Shown here: positions 17,095 through 25,436 of the stretch, piece after piece
Layout of the letters: each line of letters starts with the position of its first letter
Numbering within the stretch: the stretch's first letter is position 1
Source: an uncultured Pirellulaceae bacterium
GTDB lineage: Bacteria; Planctomycetota; Planctomycetia; Pirellulales; Pirellulaceae
Length of the DNA stretch: 32,707 nucleotides
Direction: 5' to 3'
Assembly: GCA_938082855.1 (NCBI GenBank)
Contig: CALKCC010000195.1
Location: forward strand, 1-32,707
Made by a program: the position numbers and the translations under genes
The notes under the pieces: generated by a model
The model's input: only the letters and a program-made list of their open reading frames with translations
What the model was told of the DNA's origin: nothing
The model's database searches: none

Positions 17095-18693
17095 ATGAAA
17101 TGGACAATCCGAAATAAGGTCATCATCTGCCTCGGTCTGCTCATGACGATTATTGGTACTCTGGCCTTCAGTGGGTTTCAGGGTGTTTACTCGTACCGTC
17201 GATTAGCTCGAAGTATCAGTCAACGGGCGGAAGAAATCCCCATCACCGAAGATCTGATTCGTCAAACCAAACAACTCAACGATTCTTTCGTTCAGTATCA
17301 AACAGAAGCCGCAATGGATGCTTCGATAGAAGCCGCCACGCTATCTGACTATACGAGACTGATTAGCAATACGGTTGAACGCTATGAAGCTGTATTACCC
17401 AATGCAGAAGATAGCGATTTGGCCATTAATGATACCCATCGCGAACGTGAAGTAGTCCGGGATATCCGCTCGGAATTGGCGCAGATCGACTCATTATTGG
17501 ATACAGATCGAGGTTCATTAACACCGCAAAATATTGAGTCACTGGAAGCGTCGATCACCAGTTTAGCGGGAAAGACCAATCTGATCCCACAGATTCTACA
17601 GCAACGGATGGGCTCGTTCGTCGATGAGGTTCGGCTGGAATACCGAACCTGGATTGTCATCACTTGGATTACCACCATCACGGCAACGGCCTTATTAATT
17701 CAGCTCATCCGTCTGGGACATGCCTGGATTCTAAAGCCTTTCAACAAGTTGATTTCAGGAAGTCGTCGTGTGGCTCATGGGGATTTAGAGTTTCAAATCA
17801 CCACAGACACCGATGATGACATGGCTGAACTCGCTGATGCAATGAATAATATGACTCGGAATTTCCGCCTGATACGTAATGATTTGGACGAGCAGGTTCA
17901 GGTACGTACTAAGGAAGCCATTCGCAGTGAACAGTTAGCGAGTGTTGGATTTCTAGCTGCCGGAGTCTCTCATGAAATTAACAATCCTCTAGCTTCGATC
18001 GCTATGTGTGCCGAATCATTGGAATCCCGCATGACTGAAATCGTTAACACGACCGGTGTCGATCAAGATGAGGAAGTCTCTGAGAATCTAGAGGTCATTC
18101 AGAGATACCTTCAACGCATTCAGAAAGAAGCTTTTCGATGTAAAGGAATCACCGAGCGGTTGCTGGACTTCTCGCGGGTCGGTGAATCCCAAAGGCAATC
18201 CACGCCAGTGCAGCCCATCATTGAAGACACTTTGGAACTGATTAAACACGTTGGCAAATATAAAGACAAGGTGATTCAGTTTCAATCTAACCGTGGAGAT
18301 ATCCGAGCGGTTATTCACGCTCAGGAAATAAAGCAGGTCATGCTGAACCTGCTTACTAATGCACTCGACAGTCTCGATCAAAGTGGAATCGTCACAGTGC
18401 AGCTTGATGGAGACGAGCGAGAATGCCAAATCACGATTACAGATGATGGCTGTGGCATGTCCTCCGAGGTATTGCAGCAATTATTTCAGCCATTCTTTAC
18501 GCGTCGTCGGGACGGGCGTGGAACAGGCCTGGGGCTTTCTATCACTTACCGGATCGTAAGTGAGCATGGCGGCACCATAACCGCATCGAGTGATGGCCCG
18601 GGCCAGGGCTCCCAATTTATCGTCACCCTCCCCGTTCAGGAACAAATTCAGGAAAACGATCTTCATGACGGAAAACAAAACCAAGTCGCCTAA
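17095..18693 (+). CDS. Membrane-bound sensor histidine kinase (NtrB/PilS-like catalytic core)
   Basis: The 532-aa protein has an N-terminal helix (about 9-28), a helical extracytoplasmic sensor region of about 150 residues (35-184), a second helix (about 185-205), and a HAMP-like linker (about 212-265). A dimerisation/phosphoacceptor domain with His293 follows in GVSHEINNPLASI (290-302). The ATPase domain has N-box NLLTNALDS (418-426), G1 DDGCGM (450-455) and G2 GTGLGLS (476-482). The HEINNPL phosphoacceptor type pairs with sigma-54-dependent regulators, and such a regulator is the next gene, overlapping by 29 nt. The ligand is unknown; the sensor region matches no domain I recognise. A GGAG site precedes the ATG by 6 nt. 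Linkage to the Lpt-type permease suggests envelope sensing (inference). Confidence 0.93.
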   Translation: MKWTIRNKVIICLGLLMTIIGTLAFSGFQGVYSYRRLARSISQRAEEIPITEDLIRQTKQLNDSFVQYQTEAAMDASIEAATLSDYTRLISNTVERYEAVLPNAEDSDLAINDTHREREVVRDIRSELAQIDSLLDTDRGSLTPQNIESLEASITSLAGKTNLIPQILQQRMGSFVDEVRLEYRTWIVITWITTITATALLIQLIRLGHAWILKPFNKLISGSRRVAHGDLEFQITTDTDDDMAELADAMNNMTRNFRLIRNDLDEQVQVRTKEAIRSEQLASVGFLAAGVSHEINNPLASIAMCAESLESRMTEIVNTTGVDQDEEVSENLEVIQRYLQRIQKEAFRCKGITERLLDFSRVGESQRQSTPVQPIIEDTLELIKHVGKYKDKVIQFQSNRGDIRAVIHAQEIKQVMLNLLTNALDSLDQSGIVTVQLDGDERECQITITDDGCGMSSEVLQQLFQPFFTRRRDGRGTGLGLSITYRIVSEHGGTITASSDGPGQGSQFIVTLPVQEQIQENDLHDGKQNQVA

Positions 18694-20059
18694 AGGGTTA
18701 CACGTATTGTTCGCGGACGATGAAGAATCGTTACAGGAACTAATACGCTTCGAACTTCCACGCATGGGACATACTGTCACGGTTTGCCCTAACGGGGAAA
18801 CCGCTCTGGCTGCGCTACAACAGGATCACTACGACTGCCTGATAACCGACCTGGATATGCCTGGCATGTCCGGCATCGATCTTCTGGGCGAGGCACGGGA
18901 ATTGTCCGATGAAATTGAATGTGTCGTCTTAACGGGGAAAAGCACAGTGGAATCCGCCATCGCAGCATTACGCTACGGTGCTTTTGATTACCTGACAAAG
19001 CCATGCAAGCTGATCGAACTTGAATCTCTGTTGCAACGTGTTCAAAGCCAACAACAGTTGACCCGGAAAATAAAAGCGGTCAGCCATCAACTCCAACGTG
19101 TCGAAGGGCATAACCAGCTCGTGGGGAATCATCCGCTTATGCAGCAGGTTCAGGCGTTGATTCAACGCGTGGCGCCAACCACGTCTACCGTGTTAGTTCG
19201 CGGAGAAACGGGCACCGGGAAAGAACTCGTGGCGAGAGAGATTCACAACCAAAGTGAGCGAGCTGACCAGCCATTCGTGGCGGTTAATTGCGGCGCTCTG
19301 CCGGAAAACCTAATTGAGAGTGAGTTATTCGGCCATTGCAAAGGGGCCTTCACAGGCGCCGACTCACAACGTACCGGACTGTTCGAGATGGCCAATCATG
19401 GCACCATTATGCTGGATGAAATCGGAGAGCTTCCCAAAAACGTGCAGGCAATCTTGTTACGAGTTCTGGAGAGTGGTGAGATCCGCCGAGTGGGAGACAA
19501 TCAGACATTTCATGTTGATGTCCGAGTCATTTGTGCCACGCATCGCGATCTGGAATCAATGGTGCAGCACGGTGAATTCCGAGAGGACTTGCTATTTAGA
19601 ATCAACCCTTTTGAAATTGGAATTCCACCATTACGAGACCGTATCGCTGACATTTCGCTACTTGCCACCCATCTCTATCAACGGAAACAACCTGCTACTA
19701 AGGGTGGTGGAGATGTGTTCACAGCGGCCGCGCTGGCCACTTTGGAATCTGCATCGTGGAAGGGGAACGTACGGGAGCTGGCCAACGTTATTGAGCATGC
19801 ATCCATACTTTGCGATCAGCTCCCCATTGATGTTCATCACCTTCCTCAGCGACTTACGGGAACTGGTAGCCAGACACCGGCTCCTTCAGTCGGAGCAATC
19901 GACTTCTCTGGCAAGACACTGCGTGAATTAGAAATGTGGGCCATCAATCAGGCATTAGAACGCCATGAAGGGAATAAACCGGAAGCGGCAAAAGAGCTGG
20001 GAGTGTCTTTGAAAACGCTCTACAACAAACTGAATAATCAACTCGACAAGTCAGCGTGA
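18665..20059 (+). CDS. NtrC-family sigma-54-dependent response regulator
   Basis: The 464-aa protein contains a receiver domain (about 10-125; acidic pocket DDE 18-20, phosphoacceptor Asp62 in TDLDMPG, Lys112), an AAA+ domain, and a Fis-type DNA-binding domain. AAA+ motifs are Walker A GETGTGKE (180-187), the sigma-54 contact loop GAFTGA (227-232), and Walker B IMLDE (248-252). The C-terminal helix-turn-helix (about 430-460, NKPEAAKELGVSLKTLYNKL) is typical. The GAFTGA loop is intact, so it should activate sigma-54 promoters. I chose the ATG at 18665, which gives a natural receiver start and overlaps the kinase gene by 29 nt; a longer frame from 18590 lies inside the kinase gene. Targets are unknown. 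It ends 6 bp from the convergent lexA stop. Confidence 0.94.
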   Translation: MTENKTKSPKGLHVLFADDEESLQELIRFELPRMGHTVTVCPNGETALAALQQDHYDCLITDLDMPGMSGIDLLGEARELSDEIECVVLTGKSTVESAIAALRYGAFDYLTKPCKLIELESLLQRVQSQQQLTRKIKAVSHQLQRVEGHNQLVGNHPLMQQVQALIQRVAPTTSTVLVRGETGTGKELVAREIHNQSERADQPFVAVNCGALPENLIESELFGHCKGAFTGADSQRTGLFEMANHGTIMLDEIGELPKNVQAILLRVLESGEIRRVGDNQTFHVDVRVICATHRDLESMVQHGEFREDLLFRINPFEIGIPPLRDRIADISLLATHLYQRKQPATKGGGDVFTAAALATLESASWKGNVRELANVIEHASILCDQLPIDVHHLPQRLTGTGSQTPAPSVGAIDFSGKTLRELEMWAINQALERHEGNKPEAAKELGVSLKTLYNKLNNQLDKSA

Positions 20060-20065
20060 ACTGCG

Positions 20066-20668
20066 TCACACCTGACGAATCACACCCACGACAATCCCCA
20101 AGACACTCGCATGCTTCACGTAGATCGGGTCCATCGATGAGTTGGCCGGCTGAAGTCGAATGTGGTTTTTCTCCGGATGCCAAAATTTAAGTGTCGCCTC
20201 ACCTTCGTCTGTCTGGGCCACTACCATCTCTCCTTCACTCGCATTTGTCTGTCTTTTGACCACAACAAAATCCCCATCGGAGATATGAGCGTCGATCATC
20301 GACTCTCCGCTGACCTGCAGTACGAATTGTTCTGAACCACTAAATAAGTCACTAAAATCAATCCGTTCATTTTGTTCAAAAGCGAGGTGCGTTGGCCCCG
20401 CGGCAACGACTCCTGCCAGTGGTAGCCCTCGCTGCTCTTCTAGGGCCTCTGGTGTCAACTCGATCGCCCGGGACTTATTCTTGTCTCGAATAATAAGCCC
20501 TTTCTTCTCCAACGCTCTGAGGTGCCCCATCACACCATTGGGTGACTTGATTCCAAATGCATCGGCAATCTCACGAACCGTGGGCCCATAGCCGCGCAGA
20601 GTAATCTTATCCCGAATGAATTCATAAACCGACAACTGCCGTTGCGTGAGTGTGTCTGTCGGAGCCAT
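20066..20668 (-). CDS. lexA: LexA repressor (SOS regulator)
   Basis: LexA represses DNA-damage genes and cleaves itself when RecA is activated. Counting from the ATG at 20668 (200 aa), the N-terminal winged helix spans about 4-70 (GYGPTVREIADAFGIKSPNGVMGHL). The cleavage site is the Ala-Gly pair in GVVAAGPT (A90-G91). The catalytic Ser123 lies in VSGESM, and Lys161 in EATLKFW completes the Ser-Lys dyad. An in-frame GTG at 20680 exists, but an AAGGAG site overlaps it and lies 11 nt before the ATG, so I prefer the ATG. A palindrome about 108 bp upstream is a candidate autoregulatory operator. No other SOS gene is adjacent. Confidence 0.95.
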   Translation of the reverse strand: MAPTDTLTQRQLSVYEFIRDKITLRGYGPTVREIADAFGIKSPNGVMGHLRALEKKGLIIRDKNKSRAIELTPEALEEQRGLPLAGVVAAGPTHLAFEQNERIDFSDLFSGSEQFVLQVSGESMIDAHISDGDFVVVKRQTNASEGEMVVAQTDEGEATLKFWHPEKNHIRLQPANSSMDPIYVKHASVLGIVVGVIRQV

Positions 20669-20775
20669 AGTGAAAGGCACTCCTTGCCCAGTTTGGTTGG
20701 ATCAAAGTCGTTTCAGTAGTTTCGATTCTGTGGTGAACAGTCCTGTCACTACCAATGTTATAGATATCGGAATTA

Positions 20776-20795
20776 TAGTGCACGCTTGTACACTA
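20776..20795. promoter_or_regulatory. Candidate LexA operator (palindrome)
   Basis: TAGTGCACGCTTGTACACTA is an imperfect palindrome whose two 10-bp half-sites match at seven of ten positions, with outer arms TAGTG and CACTA. It lies 108 bp upstream of lexA, where an autoregulatory site is expected. A weaker inverted repeat, ACAG-TC-CTGT (20737-20746), lies closer to the gene and is an alternative. Neither matches the classic E. coli or Bacillus box exactly. Confidence 0.45.
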
Positions 20796-20830
20796 ACAAA
20801 AGGCGAAATCGGGAATTCCTAATCCAAAAC

Positions 20831-20867
20831 AAAAAAAGCCGAGCATCAACGTTGGTTGATACTCGGC
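20831..20867 (-). terminator. Rho-independent terminator of the aldose epimerase gene
   Basis: On the minus strand a hairpin with stem GCCGAG/CTCGGC, one mismatch, then ATCAAC/GTTGAT and a 4-nt loop (20838-20867) is followed by seven T residues (20831-20837). It lies 50 bp after the epimerase stop and ahead of lexA, so it isolates lexA from upstream transcription. Confidence 0.9.
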
Positions 20868-20916
20868 ATGAATTCGCTGTGAATCCTGTGCTTAAGAGTT
20901 GGTTTATTAAGCTTAT

Positions 20917-22041
20917 TTAGTTCTCTACGCTGAACGCATGCACCGTAACATGGTGGTACTTTTTCCCCGGTTGCAAAATCGTAGAAGGGAAGGATTTGAT
21001 GTTCGGTGAATTCGGATAGTGTTGAGTCTCCAGACAAAACAGTGTCTGGTACTCATTACCGCCACTACTCTCATCCCCGGTCAGAAAGTTTCCGGAGTAA
21101 AACTGAAGCCCGATCTGATCAGTGAAAATCTTCATAACCCGACCTGATTTCTCTTCTTTCACTGTAGCGGCCAATGCCATTTTGCCGGACTGATTTCGCA
21201 GAGCGAAGCAGTGGTCATAACCATTGGGGTCGAGGTTGTTCTCTTCGATTCTCTCACCGATCTTATGGAAGGCTCGGAAATCCAAGGGCGTTCCTTTGAC
21301 ATCGTTGAGTTTACCAGTCGGGATCAATCCTTCATCCACATCCAATGCTTGATCTGCTTCGACTTTCAACTGATGGTCATGAATGGACCCACTTCCAACA
21401 CCACCGAGGTTCCAGTAATTGTGATTGGTCAGATTGACTGGCGTAGCCTTGTCGGTTTCGGCCTGTAGATCAACAATCAACTCGTCATTATTGGTAAGCC
21501 AATAGGTCGCTTTGATTGCTAGGTTGCCTGGATATCCTTCTTCACCATCAGCACTGAGATAACTAAATTCAACGCCACGTGCCCCGGCTCGCTTCACTGG
21601 TGTACCGGTCCAGACTACTTTGTCATAGCCTTTCTCTCCACCGTGGAGGTGATGATCGCCATTATTTGTTGCCAGCGTATATTCCTGTTTGCCGATCGAG
21701 AATTTCCCTAGAGCAATTCGGTTGCAGAATCGTCCTACAGTGGAACCAAAGTAAGGATGTCCCGCCAGATAGCTCTCAAGATTATCAAAACCTGCTGTGA
21801 TATTTGTTAGTTTGCCATTACGGTCAGGAGTTTCCAGCGATACGACAATCGCACCGTAGTTGGTCATTTTGGCACGTAGGCCATTTTTATTACTAAATGA
21901 GTACAGGTAAACTTCTTGTCCATCCGGAGTTTTACCCCAGGATTCGACTTGAACGCCTGTCTTATCTGCCGCCTGAAGCATACCGGTCATGGTTAAACAA
22001 ACCAGAGTGGTCAGCATGAACCAAAGTGAATTCTGTCGCAT
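20917..22041 (-). CDS. galM: Exported aldose 1-epimerase (mutarotase)
   Basis: Mutarotase interconverts the alpha and beta anomers of aldoses such as glucose and galactose. The first 24 residues (Arg2, hydrophobic core, LQA-A site) form a signal peptide, so the enzyme probably works outside the cytoplasm, unlike E. coli GalM. Family motifs are present: GRFCNRI (103-109), HHLHGG (130-135), NLTNHNYWNLGG (203-214) with the catalytic His207, and CLETQHYPNSPN (336-347) with the catalytic Glu338. The length of 374 aa fits the family plus a leader. It has its own terminator. The neighbouring TIM-barrel gene may also act on sugars, but 190 bp separate them. The family call is firm; export is inferred from the leader. 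Confidence 0.93.
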   Translation of the reverse strand: MRQNSLWFMLTTLVCLTMTGMLQAADKTGVQVESWGKTPDGQEVYLYSFSNKNGLRAKMTNYGAIVVSLETPDRNGKLTNITAGFDNLESYLAGHPYFGSTVGRFCNRIALGKFSIGKQEYTLATNNGDHHLHGGEKGYDKVVWTGTPVKRAGARGVEFSYLSADGEEGYPGNLAIKATYWLTNNDELIVDLQAETDKATPVNLTNHNYWNLGGVGSGSIHDHQLKVEADQALDVDEGLIPTGKLNDVKGTPLDFRAFHKIGERIEENNLDPNGYDHCFALRNQSGKMALAATVKEEKSGRVMKIFTDQIGLQFYSGNFLTGDESSGGNEYQTLFCLETQHYPNSPNIKSFPSTILQPGKKYHHVTVHAFSVEN

Positions 22042-22166
22042 CTATAAAATCCTTAAAACTAATGGTCGCACCCAAGAGGCAATTAGAAAAACTTCTACTG
22101 AAATCTGCCTTCGAAAACCTTCGGAGCAATGAATAGATGTATTATCGGTAGCCCGACACGCATAAT

Positions 22167-22190
22167 CAATCCTCCAATAATGGAGGATTG
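22167..22190 (-). terminator. Perfect 10-bp hairpin after the sugar isomerase-like gene
   Basis: CAATCCTCCA and TGGAGGATTG pair perfectly around a 4-nt loop, 42 bp after the minus-strand stop at 22232. The sequence following it on that strand is only weakly T-rich, so it may be an atypical terminator or an mRNA 3'-end stabiliser. Confidence 0.5.
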
Positions 22191-22231
22191 AGGATAGTTC
22201 GGTGTGGTCTCAATTTAGAAATAGCGGAGAC

Positions 22232-22981
22232 CTATAGCAGGCTTTCTAGCAAGAGCCTCATTTTTCGCATTTCTGCGAAGTGTTCTGTGTCTGGGGTTTC
22301 CGCAACATCCACGCACAAGGCACGACGGTAACCTGTGGCAATGAGCTGAGACAGAACTCGACCGTAATCAACTTCTCCCTGCCCCACTTTCACTTGGAAT
22401 TCCGATGGACTGGTATCACGTAAATAGACGTGGCCTACGTAAGGCTGTACTTTATCCGTATCTTTACCTGCATCCGGTCCACAAATATAAATGCTGGGAT
22501 CATATGCCAACCCGAGATTATCGACATTGTCACAGAGTACTTTAATGGTGTCAGGATCCGAGGCTTGTCGACCGCTTTGGTTACGAATGCAAACTTTGGC
22601 TCCATAATCATCTGCAATTTGAACAAGACGACGCAGGTGTTCTACTTCTTCGTTAAAAGGAGTTCCCAGTTCCGCAGAAGGCACATTTAAGGTGACGACT
22701 TTCGAGATTCTGGCAAGCTCACAGATGTCTTCAAATTGCTTATAGTGTTCTTCGCCTGTCGCCTGAATTCCCAATTCAAAGCTGGTAACTTCCAACCGAT
22801 GAGACTTACGCAGGATTGCATGGGCGTCATTACGGTCTCGGCTTACATCCGCCGGAGTAATGTGGTTACTATCATCAGTAATGGCAATTTCCACGGCCGT
22901 ATATTCCAGGTCCGCTATCCGCTGCAATGCATCGCTCAAAGATAGATTTGGAAAACTTGCTGTAGTCGCGGCTACGATCAA
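22232..22981 (-). CDS. Sugar phosphate isomerase/epimerase-like TIM-barrel protein
   Basis: This 249-aa protein fits the xylose isomerase-like/AP endonuclease 2 TIM-barrel superfamily, with strand patterns such as YTAVEIAI (27-34), VTSFELGI (65-72), GLAYDPS (157-163), GHVYLRDT (183-190) and GQGEVDYGRV (200-209). Typical members use two Glu, an Asp and His residues to bind metal. Here E31, D161 and H184 are in place, but the usual Glu before an Asn-His is replaced in CIRNQSG (131-137), and the last Glu seems to be Asp225 (CVDVAE). Activity may therefore differ or be lost (inference). The TTG start at 22981 is supported by AAGGAG 7-8 nt upstream. The substrate is unknown. Confidence 0.78.
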   Translation of the reverse strand: MIVAATTASFPNLSLSDALQRIADLEYTAVEIAITDDSNHITPADVSRDRNDAHAILRKSHRLEVTSFELGIQATGEEHYKQFEDICELARISKVVTLNVPSAELGTPFNEEVEHLRRLVQIADDYGAKVCIRNQSGRQASDPDTIKVLCDNVDNLGLAYDPSIYICGPDAGKDTDKVQPYVGHVYLRDTSPSEFQVKVGQGEVDYGRVLSQLIATGYRRALCVDVAETPDTEHFAEMRKMRLLLESLL

Positions 22982-23155
22982 AACGTCGCTCCTTCTCCCT
23001 GAATTCGTTTCATGGGGAGTTGTTTAATTTCGGTTAATATTCTGCTATAGAATACGAATTACCGGCCTCCTGAGACAACACCGAAGCCCGCTCACAAAGC
23101 AAATTTACGACTGTTTTCGGTTGGTTTTAAGTCAAGAAACCCCAACGCTGGAAAT

Positions 23156-24097
23156 TTACTCTTGAGAGGGTTTTTGAGGCCCGAGCATCCTGCGAATCAT
23201 CTCGGGCATTCGATATTGGAAGTAGAACCTGCGGAGCATAGGAAGCACCTGGGTTGGAGATTGTCGATCGAGAATCTCCCGATGTTCCTGAGTCAATTCA
23301 GAGTTATAGAATTCAAGTAGTTGCTCCTCAGACACATCCTGCATGCTTTGTGCCACAAAAGAGTAATACCCCCAACGCAGGACGAGTTGTAGCCGTTGTT
23401 GATCATTTTCAGCGGAGGCATAAAGAATCTGAGCTGTTTCCGACATGGAGCCGATCAAACCAGTTAAATCTGATTCCCAGTCCTCAAACCAATCCTGCCA
23501 CATCGAATCGCCGTATTGCCTCAGCAAGGCAACCACAATGATCGTATTGCGTTGCTTCTTATTCTCCATATTGGCCATCAACGTCTGAGTTACCGGTTCG
23601 TCAATCTGTTTCCCCAGCTCTTCAATCACGGAAGATTTTTCTACTAACCAACGGTCATACCACGCTCCAACTGCAGTCAAATCCTCACCACTCAAATTGG
23701 TATCAAGTAGTTCTTTAAATCGTCGTTCCTTTTCCTGCTTTACCAGCATGATCACTTCGGCAAGCCGCTGATCAACTGGCAAAGCCAGAATTCTTTGACG
23801 TTCTGCAGAATCTAAATCCAATAACCACTGAGTATAGGACAGCATTACTTTTCGCAATTGCTGAGAATTGTCGACTGAATTCAGTCGGGTGTTGAAGGAT
23901 CGATGGGCCTGTTTTTGTTCGTCGGTTAATTGTTCAAACCGCACCTTCTTCTGTTGGAGATCATTGCGTTGTTCCGGAGCTAGCTGATTAAGTTCCTGAA
24001 CAGATCGAGGAAGTGGTGATTGTGCCACCAGTGAGCAAGCCATTGAACCAAACAGAGTCACAAACAAGCCGAGCATTGTGAGAGGCTTAATCTTCAT
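23156..24097 (-). CDS. Exported helical protein of unknown function, third gene of a sigma/anti-sigma operon
   Basis: I do not recognise a named domain. The 313-aa product starts with a signal peptide (about 1-25, MKIKPLTMLGLFVTLFGSMA followed by Cys), so it is probably periplasmic; a lipoprotein reading of the Cys is possible but the lipobox is poor. The rest is charged and helical, with repeated Leu-x-Pro-x-x-Arg type units (ELNQLAPEQRNDL, ALPVDQRLAEV) and many Gln, Glu and Arg residues. A Pro-rich C-terminus ends it. Its start overlaps the anti-sigma gene by 11 nt, so production is tied to the sigma/anti-sigma pair. It could sense or modulate the anti-sigma factor in the periplasm (inference). 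Confidence 0.75.
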   Translation of the reverse strand: MKIKPLTMLGLFVTLFGSMACSLVAQSPLPRSVQELNQLAPEQRNDLQQKKVRFEQLTDEQKQAHRSFNTRLNSVDNSQQLRKVMLSYTQWLLDLDSAERQRILALPVDQRLAEVIMLVKQEKERRFKELLDTNLSGEDLTAVGAWYDRWLVEKSSVIEELGKQIDEPVTQTLMANMENKKQRNTIIVVALLRQYGDSMWQDWFEDWESDLTGLIGSMSETAQILYASAENDQQRLQLVLRWGYYSFVAQSMQDVSEEQLLEFYNSELTQEHREILDRQSPTQVLPMLRRFYFQYRMPEMIRRMLGPQKPSQE

Positions 24098-24623
24098 CAG
24101 ATTCTCCTTCTGTATGAAAGACGCCTGATGCCTCTAACTGCTGTAAAAACTCAAAATCTTCCGTCAGGCGATACTGATCGAATTCTGAGATGACTTCAAT
24201 GTCTTCAAGCAGCTGACGATGTTGTTGGCCAAAGTACCAATCACCTAAATACCAGCCGAGCAATGTTACAACGACTAATGCCAGCACTCGCCAAATAACG
24301 GACTTTGTAGAACTGGCCTGCGACCACTGCTTCGTTTCTGCCAGATGCTGGCGGGCATTTAAGGCCACGAATTCAACGGTACTGCGAGTAAAGTCCTCGT
24401 CTCGGTTTGCCTGAGGGAGCTCATCCAGTAAATCCCAGGCCTGTTGCAATTGCTGCAGGCGGAGACGGAATTCAGGATCATCGCTCAGTCGTCGCTCTAT
24501 ATCCTGACTCTCGACGTCATCAAGTTCACCGTCAAGATAGGCCACTAACTGTTGGTTATCCTGATTAAGTTCTTCTGTTTCCACGTCGGCGTCTGCCGCG
24601 GCCAGATCATCTTGGTTTGACAT
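24087..24623 (-). CDS. Putative transmembrane anti-sigma factor without zinc ligands
   Basis: The 178-aa protein has an acidic N-terminus, then LVAYLDGELDDVESQDIERRL (27-47), which matches the first helices of anti-sigma domains, one transmembrane helix (about 109-126), and a helical extracytoplasmic tail of about 50 residues. It contains no cysteine at all, so it is not of the zinc-binding (HxxxCxxC) type. Its ATG overlaps the stop of the ECF sigma gene by one nucleotide (TAATG), a classic coupling for a sigma/anti-sigma pair. The usual mechanism is to hold the sigma factor at the membrane until a signal releases it; that is inferred from position and layout rather than from strong sequence identity. 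Confidence 0.75.
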   Translation of the reverse strand: MSNQDDLAAADADVETEELNQDNQQLVAYLDGELDDVESQDIERRLSDDPEFRLRLQQLQQAWDLLDELPQANRDEDFTRSTVEFVALNARQHLAETKQWSQASSTKSVIWRVLALVVVTLLGWYLGDWYFGQQHRQLLEDIEVISEFDQYRLTEDFEFLQQLEASGVFHTEGESDED

Positions 24624-25321
24624 TATCGTTCTCCTCCTTCCTGCTTCGTTGCTTCTTGCGAGTCGTGCTCTAAGGCCTCACCAACCGACTCTGGCAATAC
24701 TCCCTCCTGAAAATAGGGAGCTAGTATATCTTTCAAATTCACGCGTGCTCGTGACAGTAAACTTTTAATGGCCGATACGCTTAGCTCCATCGAACTCGCA
24801 ATTTCCTCATAACTCATGCCTTCAAATTTCGAAAGCAACAATGCCATGCGTTGCCGTTCATTGAGAGATTCCATGGCGGCACGTACGATCTTCGCTCGTT
24901 CCAATTGATCGACTTGCCGAGTTGGCATCAAGCCACTGGCTTCCTGCACCATATGGGTTAAGGGTTGAGCCGACAATTCTCCGTTCGACTGAGCCACAAC
25001 GTTTACTTCTTTGCGGCGTGCCAGACTGCGTCGAGCGTTACTGGCTACGTTATGAGCGATGCGGTAGAGCCAGGTAGAAAAACGGGAACCAGCAACATAG
25101 CGTTTACGAGCTCGGTAGATTCTAAGAAACACTTCCTGTGCTAAATCTTCTGCCATACTACGCCGCCCTACCATATTCTCGAATACAGTAACCAGTCTCA
25201 CTTGGTAACGTGAAACCAATTCTTCAAAAGCAGCCGCGTTGTCCTCGCGCACCTGAAGCATTAACCGGACATCCGGATCCAATTCAGCGTAATCGATGTT
25301 GGAAGCTTCAGGTTTTTTCAA
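24623..25321 (-). CDS. ECF-type RNA polymerase sigma factor
   Basis: The 232-aa protein carries sigma region 2 (about 29-100, with AAFEELVSRYQ, then AEDLAQEVFLRIYRARKRY, and FSTWLYRIAHNVASNARR) and region 4 (about 148-200, ESLNERQRMALLLSKFEGMS followed by YEEIASSMELSVSAIKSLLSR). Regions 1 and 3 are lacking, which defines the ECF group. A linker of about 40 residues and a short acidic C-terminal tail are present. The first possible start is TTG at 25321, directly after an in-frame stop and without a clear ribosome binding site; Met21 is another option, but DPDVRLML before it looks like conserved sigma sequence. It heads a three-gene operon with its putative anti-sigma factor and an exported protein. 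Confidence 0.93.
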   Translation of the reverse strand: MKKPEASNIDYAELDPDVRLMLQVREDNAAAFEELVSRYQVRLVTVFENMVGRRSMAEDLAQEVFLRIYRARKRYVAGSRFSTWLYRIAHNVASNARRSLARRKEVNVVAQSNGELSAQPLTHMVQEASGLMPTRQVDQLERAKIVRAAMESLNERQRMALLLSKFEGMSYEEIASSMELSVSAIKSLLSRARVNLKDILAPYFQEGVLPESVGEALEHDSQEATKQEGGER

Positions 25322-25436
25322 ATTCTATGACCGGATCTAAACTTAGGTTGAGTCCGGAGTTCAGTTTACTTGAACGGCAATGGCAAAACAAAAACGGCGC
25401 CTTACCTTTTGGTACTGCATTAAACCAATAAAAGGA

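Noticed and set aside
19314-19931. 205-codon frame on the plus strand inside the response regulator
   Set aside because: It is a shifted frame of the AAA+ domain, which is complete in the main frame.
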